Part shown: positions 7,714 through 15,617 of the stretch, piece by piece
Layout: every line of letters starts with the position of its first letter
Numbering within the stretch: position 1 is the first letter of the stretch
Assembly: GCA_017441505.1 (NCBI GenBank)
Contig: JAFRXL010000034.1
Span: forward strand, 124,001 to 188,000
DNA from: Ruminococcus sp.
Lineage (GTDB): Bacteria; Bacillota; Clostridia; Oscillospirales; Ruminococcaceae
Direction of reading: 5' to 3'
Length of the DNA: 64,000 nt
Notes under the pieces: model-generated
Database searches by the model: none
What the model was told of the DNA's origin: nothing
What the model saw: the letters and a program-made list of their open reading frames with translations, nothing else
Position numbers and translations under genes: made by a program

Positions 7714-9894
7714 ATGAATAAGCCTAAGCGGCCTATACTCGGTGTTGTTGCAGCAGAAGCCAATAATATCGAGCAGCGTCAGATCTTAAAGGGGATAATT
7801 GGTCAGGCACAAAAATTCGGATATGATACTGTAATAATTTCTAATATTTATAATCCAAACGAAGTAAATGAGCGTCTTGAATGTGAGAACCGGATATACG
7901 AGCTTGCCTTGTCAGAAGATATTTCTGCGATAATTATTATATCAGAGTCGTTTGTTAATGAAACACTTCGCTTGAAGGTGAAAGATGTGATCCAGCAGAG
8001 GGATGTTCCTATTATAATAGTAGGTACATATCTTCCTGAATTTGAAAGCTCACAATTTTTTTACATCAATACGAGTGATGAATCTGATATTGAAGAGATA
8101 ACAGATCATCTTATTGATGTACACGGATTCCGTTCTATAGACCTTTTGACAGGTTACAAAGAACTTGAAGTTTCATACAAAAGAGTTGACGGTTATAAGC
8201 GTTCACTTATCAAGCATGGAATTCCTGTTGAGGAAAAAAGGATACATTTCGGTGATTTCTGGATGACTTCCGGTACTGAAATAGCCGAAAAGTATGTAAG
8301 CGGTTTTTTGAAGCTGCCGGAAGCGATAGTATGTGCCAATGACTATATGGCTTATGGCATACTTGATACTTTTGCCAAAAAGGGAGTAAAAGTTCCGGAA
8401 CAGGTAACGGTCGTGGGGTATGAGTATATAAACAGGCGTACTTATCATACACCTCTGCTGACTACTTATCAGCGAAATCGTACAGAGCTTGGTATCGATG
8501 CCGTGAAATTGATACATGATAAGCTGACTATAGGCAAAAGCGGTGAATTTACTCCGCCGGCAGGAAAGATGATATACGGTGAAAGCTGTCCGTGTGAAAG
8601 AGATAACGAGATCTATCTCGGAGAGCTTAATGACGGCAAGATAAAGCGTGATTATGAATTCTGGAACCTTTTTAGTTCGCTTGATCAGGAATTGACTGAA
8701 AGCAAGAACCTGAACGACTTTGTTACGACCATTGGAAAATTCCACTGGCTTTTAAGAGACGTTTACGATATTATAATTTGCCTTTCTGCAAACTGGTATG
8801 ATACTCAGAATGAGCCTTCGGATGTAATGACACGACGTTCTGTAATGCCGTTTACAGATAATACTCCCTCAGAGATGAACAGATTTGCTCTTGCTGAAAT
8901 ATGCTCCGGACATAATATACCGGCAGCTTACTACTTTACTCCGCTTTTTTTCGGCAGTCATCTTTTTGGTCATATCGTTTTAAGATATGATATACCCGAT
9001 ACATACGATGATATTTTCAGGAACTGGATAAAATATATTTCCATAAGCTTGGAGTTCCTAAGAATGAAAAATGACATTCAGTACCTTGTAAGCTGTCAGA
9101 ATCTCTCAGAGGAGAGAGACACGCTTACCGGAATGTTCAATGTGAAGGGTATCGAAAAAGCCTATAAGACTGCCAAGCTTCACGGAGAAAATGAGCTTTA
9201 TTTCATAATGCTGAAAGTTCTTCATTTTGATGAAGCAGTACTGAAGCTTGATAGTTCAAAGCGGATAGATGCAGTGCTTGACGTTTCAAAAGCTGTTGAA
9301 AAATTCTGCGGCAACCATGATGTCTGCGGAAGGACTAATGATGACGTTTTTGTCTGTATCATTCAGAGAAGCGGAGGCTGTGACCTGCTTTCGGATTGCC
9401 TTGCTTCTATTCTTGTACAGCATAGAAAATATGTTGAGTACTGCGGAAGCAGCTCGTTTGTATGCGTGGCTGAGAAATGCGGCGATATGACCTATTCAGA
9501 GATATACGATAAGTGCTTGCAGAGAGCTGATGAAGAGCTTAAAAAGCTCTCTGAGAGACATCTTATCAGCCATTATAAAGAAATGTCAGAGATCAGGGAC
9601 TATGTATATCTTCACCCTATGGAGACTTTCGAGACTTCTTCGCTGCACGACCGCTTTTCAGGCAGTACAGGCTATCTCAGAAGTGTTTTCAAGCAGTGCT
9701 TTGGCATAAGCTTTCATAAGGAGTGTATTGCTGCACGTATGGCTAAAGCTAAGTACTACCTTGCTACTACCACTATGAATGTTATGGATATTTCAGAAAG
9801 ATGCGGATATATAGACAGTAAATATTTTCTTAGACAGTTCAGTTCAATTACCGGTATGACTCCCGTACAGTACAGAAATTTAGTAAAAGGATAA
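7714..9894 (+). CDS. Regulator with LacI-type sensor, degenerate GGDEF-like and AraC domains
   Basis: A 726-residue cytoplasmic regulator. Residues 1-290 resemble a LacI/GalR sugar-binding sensor (PILGVVAAEANN at the start, AIVCANDYMAYGIL, VPEQVTVVGYEY). The middle (~468-600) looks like a degenerate GGDEF domain: it opens with RDTLTGMFN, but GRTNDDVFVCII replaces the GGDEF signature, so catalysis is unlikely. The last 100 residues are an AraC-type double helix-turn-helix (VMDISERCGYIDSKYFLRQF, then GMTPVQYRNL). The start has GGAGG with good spacing. It is divergent from the xylanase gene and flanked by twin operator-like sites, so it probably senses a xylo-oligosaccharide and controls xylan use; ligand and direction of control are inferred. 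Confidence 0.88.
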   Translation: MNKPKRPILGVVAAEANNIEQRQILKGIIGQAQKFGYDTVIISNIYNPNEVNERLECENRIYELALSEDISAIIIISESFVNETLRLKVKDVIQQRDVPIIIVGTYLPEFESSQFFYINTSDESDIEEITDHLIDVHGFRSIDLLTGYKELEVSYKRVDGYKRSLIKHGIPVEEKRIHFGDFWMTSGTEIAEKYVSGFLKLPEAIVCANDYMAYGILDTFAKKGVKVPEQVTVVGYEYINRRTYHTPLLTTYQRNRTELGIDAVKLIHDKLTIGKSGEFTPPAGKMIYGESCPCERDNEIYLGELNDGKIKRDYEFWNLFSSLDQELTESKNLNDFVTTIGKFHWLLRDVYDIIICLSANWYDTQNEPSDVMTRRSVMPFTDNTPSEMNRFALAEICSGHNIPAAYYFTPLFFGSHLFGHIVLRYDIPDTYDDIFRNWIKYISISLEFLRMKNDIQYLVSCQNLSEERDTLTGMFNVKGIEKAYKTAKLHGENELYFIMLKVLHFDEAVLKLDSSKRIDAVLDVSKAVEKFCGNHDVCGRTNDDVFVCIIQRSGGCDLLSDCLASILVQHRKYVEYCGSSSFVCVAEKCGDMTYSEIYDKCLQRADEELKKLSERHLISHYKEMSEIRDYVYLHPMETFETSSLHDRFSGSTGYLRSVFKQCFGISFHKECIAARMAKAKYYLATTTMNVMDISERCGYIDSKYFLRQFSSITGMTPVQYRNLVKG

Positions 9895-9901
9895 AATAGA
9901 T

Positions 9902-9934
9902 CATTTTGTCCACTAAAAGTTCGTTTTATGGGTT
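9902..9934 (+). promoter_or_regulatory. Operator-like site B, downstream of the regulator
   Basis: An inverted copy of the site at 7598-7630 (26 of 33 bases match; core CCACT with TTTTGTCCACTA). Its end overlaps the following -35 box by two bases, the same geometry as at the xylanase promoter. Confidence 0.55.
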
Positions 9935-9960
9935 GTTTTATATAATAATTATGTTATAAT
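9933..9960 (+). promoter_or_regulatory. Candidate promoter behind the regulator gene
   Basis: TTGTTT, 16 bases, TATAAT. The predicted transcript would start near 9967 and end at the terminator at 10131. Confidence 0.5.
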
Positions 9961-9965
9961 ATATT

Positions 9966-10131
9966 CATGAAATGCAGATACCTCTCTGCAGAATACATTT
10001 TTTTCATGCGTAATACGTATTCTGTTATCTGCACTATGACAGGATATGCATTATATTCCTTTGTTTTTGTAAGGGACAAATCAGGAACAAATACGCCGTG
10101 CTTTAAGTACGGCGTATTTGCTTTTTATTTT
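9966..10131 (+). ncRNA. Candidate structured small RNA, about 165 nt
   Basis: No convincing gene lies here: the only ORF (9967-10173) has no ribosome site, an odd composition, and runs through the terminator. The predicted transcript begins with a two-part long stem: TGCAGATA (9973-9980) pairs with TATCTGCA (10026-10033), and CAGAATAC (9989-9996) pairs with GTATTCTG (10017-10024). An alternative pairing is CATGAAA (9966-9972) with TTTCATG (10002-10008). It ends in a strong intrinsic terminator. It does not match an RNA family I recognise. It could instead be the remnant of a lost gene. Confidence 0.4.
10088..10131 (+). terminator. Strong intrinsic terminator
   Basis: A 12-base stem (CAAATACGCCGT / ACGGCGTATTTG) with three further inner pairs, followed by CTTTTTATTTTT. 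Confidence 0.85.
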
Positions 10132-10159
10132 TACTGTACTTTTTTTCGCATATATGATA

Positions 10160-10450
10160 TAATGTATGCGTAGCATTTATTCAGAGTGATGAAAAATATA
10201 AAATAAATGAATAGCCATAATAATGGGATTCCAAAGGGTTTTTTAACCCTTTGGTCAGGTCAAGGGCTGACAGCCCTTGTGGGGTGTGGGGCAAAGCCCC
10301 ACATATAACCGTAAAACGCTCCGCAAGGGGTGAATTCCAAAACAGTCCGGTGGACTGTTTTGGAAGAGGTGGACGCCCTGCACGAGAGGGCGTCCCCTAA
10401 AAGAATCAATACTTTTTAGACACTCTGTAATGAATGCATAGCATTTATTA
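10160..10450. repeat. MITE-like palindromic element with terminal inverted repeats
   Basis: The ends (10160-10188 and 10421-10450) are imperfect inverted repeats of about 29 bases. Each holds a TAATG..GCATT-type palindrome followed inward by CAGAGTG. The interior is a row of perfect hairpins: CCAAAGGGTT/AACCCTTTGG (10231-10254), AAGGGCT/AGCCCTT, TGTGGGGC/GCCCCACA, CCAAAACAGTCC/GGACTGTTTTGG and GGACGCCCT/AGGGCGTCC. There is no ORF of note. The layout suits a non-autonomous dispersed repeat. A TATAAT box at 10158-10163 sits at its left edge. Confidence 0.6.
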
Positions 10451-10473
10451 TAAAAATTATCAGGCGGTATTTT

Positions 10474-11613
10474 ATGGATAAAAACGAATACAGAAAAAAC
10501 GCTTATAACATGATAGAGCTTACAGTTTGTGCGATAAATGGCAGTGTACCGGACAAGTCGCTTTTAGATAATATCGACCGAGGAGCTTTGTTTGAGGTAT
10601 GCGAGTCCCATATCCTTACAGCTTGCGTTTCATATGCTTTAGAGTCGGCTGGTCTGAAATATGATGAATTCAGCGAGGCTAAGAACAAGTCTATACGAAA
10701 GAACATAATCCTCGATACAGAGCGAAAAAAGATACTCGCTCAGCTTGAAAAAGAGGGGATCTGGTATATGCCGCTCAAAGGAGCTTTGCTTAAAGACTGG
10801 TACCCTAAGCTTGGCATGAGACAGATGTCCGATAACGATATACTCTGCGATAACAGTGCAAGAGACAGGATAAAGGACATAATGCTCGGACTTGGATTTA
10901 CCTGCGATAAATTCGGGAAATCAGTCGATGACACTTACCTTAAAGAACCTGTCAGCAATTTTGAGATGCACGGCGGACTATTCCCGAAAGGTGACTTTTA
11001 TTCTGCGTTGACCGAGTATTACTCCGATGTGAAGGAAAGGCTCATCAAGGACGACAAAAACAGCTATGGCTATCATTTTACAAATGAGGACTTCTATATC
11101 TATATGATAGCTCACGAATTCAAGCACTATTCAGAGGGCGGTACAGGTGTGCGGTCATTGGTGGATATTTACGTGTTCCATAAGAAGTTCGGCAAAGCTC
11201 TGGACATGAACTATATACAGAGTGAGCTTGAAAAAATGTCTATGGACGAATTTGAGAGAGGTACTCGTGAACTTGCCTTTAAGCTTTTTGAAAGAGCCGA
11301 GCTGTCAGACAACGACAAAGCAGAGCTGGATTACTATATACTCTCAGGAACTTACGGAGTAATAGCTCATAAAGGTCAGAATATGGCTGAGAGAAATCTC
11401 AGAAAAGAGGGCTACGATACGGGAACAAAGTACTTATTAAAAAGAATATTTCCTCCAATGGAGCAGATAAAGGAATCCTATCCGTTTTATTATCGTCATA
11501 AAATGCTGATACCGATTTTGTGGATAAAACGTGGAGCAAAATTCATTTTTGTAGGAAAGGTGAGAAAGAGGATAATTGCAGAATTCAACTATCTTCACGA
11601 TAATAAAAAATAA
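10474..11613 (+). CDS. Nucleotidyltransferase-family protein (NTP_transf_5-like)
   Basis: A 379-residue protein of the uncharacterised nucleotidyltransferase family often found near exopolysaccharide or lasso-peptide genes. The core reads WYMPLKGALLKDWYP, then MRQMSDNDILCD with the acidic pair expected to bind metal. A mostly helical C-terminal half follows, with HEFKHYSEGGTGVRSLVDIY. Substrate and role are unknown. It stands alone, with no partner genes, between two palindromic repeat elements that share a module in inverted orientation. The ATG at 10474 has AGGCGG a few bases upstream, and the repeat at 10428-10450 sits directly in front of it. This may be cargo moved with the repeats, or just an isolated gene. 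Confidence 0.75.
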   Translation: MDKNEYRKNAYNMIELTVCAINGSVPDKSLLDNIDRGALFEVCESHILTACVSYALESAGLKYDEFSEAKNKSIRKNIILDTERKKILAQLEKEGIWYMPLKGALLKDWYPKLGMRQMSDNDILCDNSARDRIKDIMLGLGFTCDKFGKSVDDTYLKEPVSNFEMHGGLFPKGDFYSALTEYYSDVKERLIKDDKNSYGYHFTNEDFYIYMIAHEFKHYSEGGTGVRSLVDIYVFHKKFGKALDMNYIQSELEKMSMDEFERGTRELAFKLFERAELSDNDKAELDYYILSGTYGVIAHKGQNMAERNLRKEGYDTGTKYLLKRIFPPMEQIKESYPFYYRHKMLIPILWIKRGAKFIFVGKVRKRIIAEFNYLHDNKK

Positions 11614-11656
11614 CGACCGCATGAGCAGTCGTTATTAATGGTCAAAAGCCATTTTT
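11609..11656 (+). terminator. Double hairpin after the nucleotidyltransferase gene
   Basis: AATAACGAC/GTCGTTATT overlaps the stop codon. A smaller hairpin AATGG/CCATT follows with a short T tract. Confidence 0.5.
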
Positions 11657-11694
11657 ATTAATACGGCAATAATATATTTATAAAATTTACGTCG

Positions 11695-11838
11695 GTCAAG
11701 CCGAAGGAAGCAATGCGGACGGTTCGTACAGCGTTGCTACGCTCGCTGTACTATTTCTTAGGGAAGGCTCTGCCTTCCCTCGTACACCTTTCCGCCAAAG
11801 GGTTGTGAACCCTTTGGAATCCCTTTTTGCCCGACTTC
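11695..11838. repeat. Second palindromic repeat cassette
   Basis: A gene-free stretch with consecutive hairpins: GTACAGCG/CGCTGTAC (11726-11751), GGGAAGGC/GCCTTCCC (11761-11779) and CCAAAGGGTT/AACCCTTTGG (11795-11817) followed by AATCCC. The last module is the reverse complement of the one at 10225-10254. A smaller hairpin (CGAC/GTCG) lies near 11832. Confidence 0.6.
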
Positions 11839-11854
11839 GTCGTTTTATAGATAT

Positions 11855-12841
11855 TTAATTGTCAGAGTAATAAGTATTATTTCTTTCAATATCAAATCCC
11901 ATATTCTTCAGCATATCCACATCGCCTTGAATATCGTTTCCTGATGTTGTGAGCATATCACCGGTTATAGTTGCGTTAGCTCCGGAGAGAAAGGCTTCAG
12001 CTCCGCAGTTATTCATAAGATTTCGTCCGGCAGCAAGTCTGATTTTTGCGGTCGGATTTATGTAACGGAAAATAGCTACAGTACGCAATATATCGTCAGA
12101 AGTGAGACGTTCGAGCGATTCAAGCGGAGTGCCCTTGATAGGCATAAGAGCATTTATCGGGATAGATGAGATGTTCAGCTCTGAAAGACTTACAGCCATA
12201 TCTATCCTGTCCTCCCAAGTTTCGCCCATGCCGATTATGCCTCCGGAACAGACTTTAAAACCGGCTGCCTGAGCACGTTTTATGCAGGCTATTTTGTCGT
12301 CGTATGTGTGAGTTGTGCATATATTTGGGAAATTTCTGCGTGATGTTTCGATGTTGGCGTGATACGTAGTTACTCCGGCATCGTGCAGACGGCGGAACTG
12401 TTCATCTGTGAGAAGACCATGTGAACCGCAGAGCTTTACGGTGCACTCCCTATTCATGTGGCTGTAGGCTGAGACAGCTTTTTCAAAGTCTGCATCACTG
12501 AGAGTCCTTCCGGCAGTTACTATCGAGAAGCGGTGAACTCCACGGGACTCGTTATGCTTGCATTCTGCCAGAATCTCTTCTTCACTTAAAAATTGGTACT
12601 CGTCAACACCGGTGCAGTTGTGTGCAGATTGAGCACAGAACCGGCAGTTTTCGGAGCATCTGCCGCTTTTGCCGTTTATTATGCTGCAAAGATCGACATG
12701 GTCGCCGCAGAGTTCTTTTCGGATGCGGTCAGCACCTTTGCATAATTCAGACAGGTCTGCTGTAAGGAAGAAGCTAAGGTCTTCACCACGCTTTAGTCTT
12801 CTTCCATTAATTATTTCATCGGAAAGTTTAAGCAAATCCAT
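11855..12841 (-). CDS. bioB: Biotin synthase
   Basis: A radical SAM enzyme of 328 residues that inserts sulfur into dethiobiotin, the last step of biotin synthesis. The CxxxCxxC cluster motif is in GRCSENCRFCAQSAHN. Further BioB markers are GIIGMGETWEDRIDMA, PINALMPIKGTPLE and RLAAGRNLMN. Start ATG 12841 follows AAAGGAG with six bases of spacing. It lies 11 bases behind bioY in one operon with a BirA-type operator. No bioA, bioD or bioF is in the window, so this organism may combine uptake with only the late step, or hold the other genes elsewhere. Confidence 0.93.
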   Translation of the reverse strand: MDLLKLSDEIINGRRLKRGEDLSFFLTADLSELCKGADRIRKELCGDHVDLCSIINGKSGRCSENCRFCAQSAHNCTGVDEYQFLSEEEILAECKHNESRGVHRFSIVTAGRTLSDADFEKAVSAYSHMNRECTVKLCGSHGLLTDEQFRRLHDAGVTTYHANIETSRRNFPNICTTHTYDDKIACIKRAQAAGFKVCSGGIIGMGETWEDRIDMAVSLSELNISSIPINALMPIKGTPLESLERLTSDDILRTVAIFRYINPTAKIRLAAGRNLMNNCGAEAFLSGANATITGDMLTTSGNDIQGDVDMLKNMGFDIERNNTYYSDN

Positions 12842-12852
12842 AATGATCTCCT

Positions 12853-13410
12853 TTATGCTTTTTTTCTTTTATATGTACTGAGTTTGAGTACCGGTATAAG
12901 TCTCTTTCCGAGTATTGCTGCGAGAATGCAGAAACAAATATCTCCCGGAACGAGTATAAGGAAGCAGTAAATGAACAGCGGAGCTAAACCGATAGGCTTG
13001 TTGAGCCAGAAATAGCTGATAAACCAGTAGTATATCATGCCGATAACATATATTATCAACATACCTGTTAAGCAGCCGACAAGGAGTCTTTTCATTGTAA
13101 GCTCTCCGCTGTGGACGATAGTGCCTGTAACGAATGTGCCAACTACAAATCCGATCATATAGCCGAATGTAGGCTGTACAACGTAGCTTATACCGCCTCC
13201 GCCGGTGAATACCGGAAGTCCGGCAAGTCCGAGAAGGATAAAGACGATGACCGACATAGCTCCCTTACGGCTTCCGAGCAGAACGCCGGCAAGTGATGTG
13301 AAGAGTACATGGAGAGTTTTCGGACACATCGGAAATGGTATGCGGATGTAGGAGCCGACAGCGATCAAAGCTGCGAACATTGCGATAAGGATAATATCTT
13401 TTGTTTTCAT
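12853..13410 (-). CDS. bioY: Biotin ECF transporter substrate-binding subunit BioY
   Basis: A 185-residue integral membrane protein, about six helices, the S component that captures biotin for an energy-coupling factor transporter. BioY traits include RIPFPMCPKTLHVLFTSLAG, then LGSRKGAMSVIVFILLGLAGLPVF and the Gly-rich GGGGISYVVQPTFGYMIGF. The ECF ATPases and EcfT are not nearby, as is usual for group II ECF systems that share a module. It is the first gene of the bioY-bioB operon, directly behind the promoter with the BirA-like operator. Confidence 0.93.
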   Translation of the reverse strand: MKTKDIILIAMFAALIAVGSYIRIPFPMCPKTLHVLFTSLAGVLLGSRKGAMSVIVFILLGLAGLPVFTGGGGISYVVQPTFGYMIGFVVGTFVTGTIVHSGELTMKRLLVGCLTGMLIIYVIGMIYYWFISYFWLNKPIGLAPLFIYCFLILVPGDICFCILAAILGKRLIPVLKLSTYKRKKA

Positions 13411-13442
13411 TTTTATGACCTCACTTTTATTGAACTGATACT

Positions 13443-13471
13443 ATTATATCACACTGCTGTAATATTGTCAA
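13443..13471 (-). promoter_or_regulatory. Promoter of bioY-bioB
   Basis: On the minus strand: TTGACA, 17 bases, TATAAT, a perfect consensus. The -35 box lies inside the BirA-like operator. Confidence 0.88.
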
Positions 13472-13499
13472 CCTATAATTACAGATTTGGTTGACAATA
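13463..13499. promoter_or_regulatory. BirA-type biotin operator
   Basis: Two 11-base arms, TATTGTCAACC and GGTTGACAATA, pair perfectly across 15 bases. This is the known layout of BirA operators in Firmicutes. Binding by BirA with biotinyl-AMP would cover the -35 box and shut off bioY-bioB when biotin is plentiful. The birA gene itself is not in the window. Confidence 0.88.
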
Positions 13500-13501
13500 A
13501 A

Positions 13502-13530
13502 AATACTGCAAAGAAGCTCTTTGCAGTATT
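13502..13530 (-). terminator. Terminator of the SulP transporter gene
   Basis: AATACTGCAAAGA/TCTTTGCAGTATT with a three-base loop. T runs on both sides allow action in both directions. Confidence 0.85.
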
Positions 13531-13535
13531 TTTTA

Positions 13536-15224
13536 TTATGCATTTGCAGCGGAAATGCTCTTTTCAAGCTCTTCGGCTCTTGATAATGCGGTATCAATGT
13601 GGCTGCAAAAGTTTTCTTTTCCGACTCTTTTATAAAGTCCGGATTTTTCCATAGCGTGCATAGGCTGTTCATTTACATGGGAAAATACGACCTTAACATT
13701 GTGCTTTTCACAGCGTTTTACAATACGTGTGAGTGACTCAACACCGGTAGCATCAACAGCAGGTACGTTTCTCATTCTGATTATGAGCACATCTATATGC
13801 TTGTCATCGAGCATATATCTGAACTTGTCATTTGCTGCGAAGAACATAGGACCGTTTATCTCGAAAACACGAGTATTCTGAGGTATCTTTTTGAGGAGGA
13901 TATTATCAGGGTCAGTATCCTCGTCGTCGATGTCCACCCAAGCGTGAGCCTCAGTAACGTCAGCCATTCTCTTCATAAAGAGGAGAGCAGCGAGCACCAT
14001 GCCAACTCCGATAGCAACAACGAGGTCGAAAACAACAGTGAAGATGAGCGTTACGAAAAGTACGGCTACATCGCTCTTTGGAGCTGTTTTTATAGTGTTG
14101 CGGATATTTCTCCAGCCGCACATATTATACGCAACTATAAAGAGAATAGCAGCAATTGTCGGCATAGGTATCATTGAAGCATACGGCATGAGTACAACGA
14201 GTATAATGAGCACGAGTACAGCGTGTACCATACCGGCGATAGGAGTACGTCCGCCGTTTTTAACGTTAGCGGCAGTACGTGCGATAGCTCCGGTAGCAGG
14301 AATACCGCCGAAAAGTGCAGAACCGATATTAGCAGTACCCTGAGCGATAAGCTCCATATTTGAGCGGTGCTTAGAACCGATCATACCATCGGCAACTACG
14401 CATGAAAGCAGCGATTCTATAGCTGCGAGCATGGCGATAGTGAAAGCGTTAGGTACGAGAGCCTTTACTCTGCCGAAAGTAACTTCCGGAAGAGTGAACT
14501 TTGGCGGAGCAGAGGAGATAGAGTAAAGGTCACCGATCGTGTTTACGTCTATATCCGAGAGCTTTACTACAGCTGAGCATACAAGTACTGCTATGAGAGA
14601 AGCAGGCACTTTTTCAAGCTTTTTCGGCCATAGAATAAGTATAGCGAGAGAGAGGAGTCCGATGAGGAGGGCTTTATAGTTAAATGTGTCCATGCAGCGG
14701 AAAATTTCTGTTATCTTGTCAACTGTTTCGACCGGAGAGTTCTTGAATTTAAGACCGAGGAAGTCTTTTATCTGTCCGACGAGGATAGTTACAGCGATAC
14801 CAAAAGTGAATCCCGATGTGATAGTGCCTGGGATGTACTTGATGAGGGCTCCGAAGCGGCAAAATCCCATGATTATCATGAAGATACCAGCCATAATCGT
14901 GGATATTATCAGACCGTCCATACCTTCTGATGCAACGATGCCGGCAACTATCGTGGCGAAAGCCGCTGTAGGACCTGCTATCTGAACACGGCTTCCTCCG
15001 AGGAAGGAAACGATGAATCCGGCAACTATAGCAGTATAAAGTCCCTGCTGAGGCTCTACTCCGGAAGCAAGAGCAAGTGCAATAGAGAGCGGTATCGCAA
15101 TGATAGCAACTATGATACCGGCGATGATGTCCTTGATGAATTGCTCAGTGGAGTAATTTTTCATTACCGAGAAAAGTTTCGGTTTAAGCTTTTCTTCGGT
15201 AGGCTTTTTAACATTTTGTTCCAT
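13536..15224 (-). CDS. SulP-family anion transporter with STAS domain
   Basis: A 562-residue membrane protein of the SulP (SLC26) family, which moves anions such as sulfate or bicarbonate. The N-terminal ~430 residues hold about 12-14 membrane segments, with the family hallmarks AIIVAIIAIPLSIALALASGVEPQQGLYTAIVAGF (split over two adjoining motifs) and QIAGPTAAFATI. The C-terminal STAS domain (~445-545) has VLIIRMRNVPAVDATGVESL. The substrate cannot be told from sequence. It is monocistronic, with its own promoter and terminator. The ATG start follows AAGAAGG. Confidence 0.88.
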   Translation of the reverse strand: MEQNVKKPTEEKLKPKLFSVMKNYSTEQFIKDIIAGIIVAIIAIPLSIALALASGVEPQQGLYTAIVAGFIVSFLGGSRVQIAGPTAAFATIVAGIVASEGMDGLIISTIMAGIFMIIMGFCRFGALIKYIPGTITSGFTFGIAVTILVGQIKDFLGLKFKNSPVETVDKITEIFRCMDTFNYKALLIGLLSLAILILWPKKLEKVPASLIAVLVCSAVVKLSDIDVNTIGDLYSISSAPPKFTLPEVTFGRVKALVPNAFTIAMLAAIESLLSCVVADGMIGSKHRSNMELIAQGTANIGSALFGGIPATGAIARTAANVKNGGRTPIAGMVHAVLVLIILVVLMPYASMIPMPTIAAILFIVAYNMCGWRNIRNTIKTAPKSDVAVLFVTLIFTVVFDLVVAIGVGMVLAALLFMKRMADVTEAHAWVDIDDEDTDPDNILLKKIPQNTRVFEINGPMFFAANDKFRYMLDDKHIDVLIIRMRNVPAVDATGVESLTRIVKRCEKHNVKVVFSHVNEQPMHAMEKSGLYKRVGKENFCSHIDTALSRAEELEKSISAANA

Positions 15225-15262
15225 TTTCTAACCTTCTTATCATTATTTTCTCGAACTTATAC

Positions 15263-15291
15263 ATTATACTACTAAAAATAGCCGATTTCAA
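15263..15291 (-). promoter_or_regulatory. Promoter of the SulP gene
   Basis: On the minus strand: TTGAAA, 17 bases, TATAAT, about 40 bases before the start codon. Confidence 0.75.
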
Positions 15292-15378
15292 GAGGATCAT
15301 CGTCCTTTGTGAAAATTCGGTGAAATCAATAATAAGTCAGTAGAGGCAGAAAAGATTATATAGCTTTTGACAAAAAGC

Positions 15379-15407
15379 TTGACATATAAATTCAGATGTG
15401 CTATAAT
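15379..15407 (+). promoter_or_regulatory. Promoter of the ABC-F leader
   Basis: TTGACA, 17 bases, TATAAT, a perfect consensus. It lies 266 bases before the ABC-F start, leaving a leader of about 240-260 nt. Confidence 0.88.
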
Positions 15408-15434
15408 GTGTAAAAATGCGAAAGAGGTGTGAGG

Positions 15435-15446
15435 ATGAAAAGATGA
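15435..15446 (+). CDS. Possible leader peptide (Met-Lys-Arg)
   Basis: ATG AAA AGA TGA follows AGAGG by seven bases. A second candidate, ATG ATC TGC TTT TGA at 15443-15457, follows GTGAGG by eight bases and overlaps the first. Either could be the sensor peptide of the attenuator. Very short upstream ORFs are known in front of ABC-F resistance genes. Confidence 0.4.
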   Translation: MKR

Positions 15447-15617
15447 TCTGCTTTTGAACACATGAATAATCAATCTGACAGTGTGGATTTTTGCATACTG
15501 TCTTGTCATGTTGCCAAAAGTGGATTATGTTATCATAACCTCTTATTTTTGTGCATTTATATATATTTCACGGCGATATTATTATCGTCGGCTTTTGTGA
15601 GGTTATTGAAACGTATC

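Noticed and set aside
9967..10173. A 68-residue ORF behind the xylan regulator
   Set aside because: It has no ribosome site, an unusual residue mix, and runs through a strong terminator hairpin; the stretch is better explained as a structured RNA or debris.
10160..11838. A CRISPR array in the hairpin-rich region
   Set aside because: The palindromes differ from each other and are not evenly spaced direct repeats with spacers; no cas gene is present.
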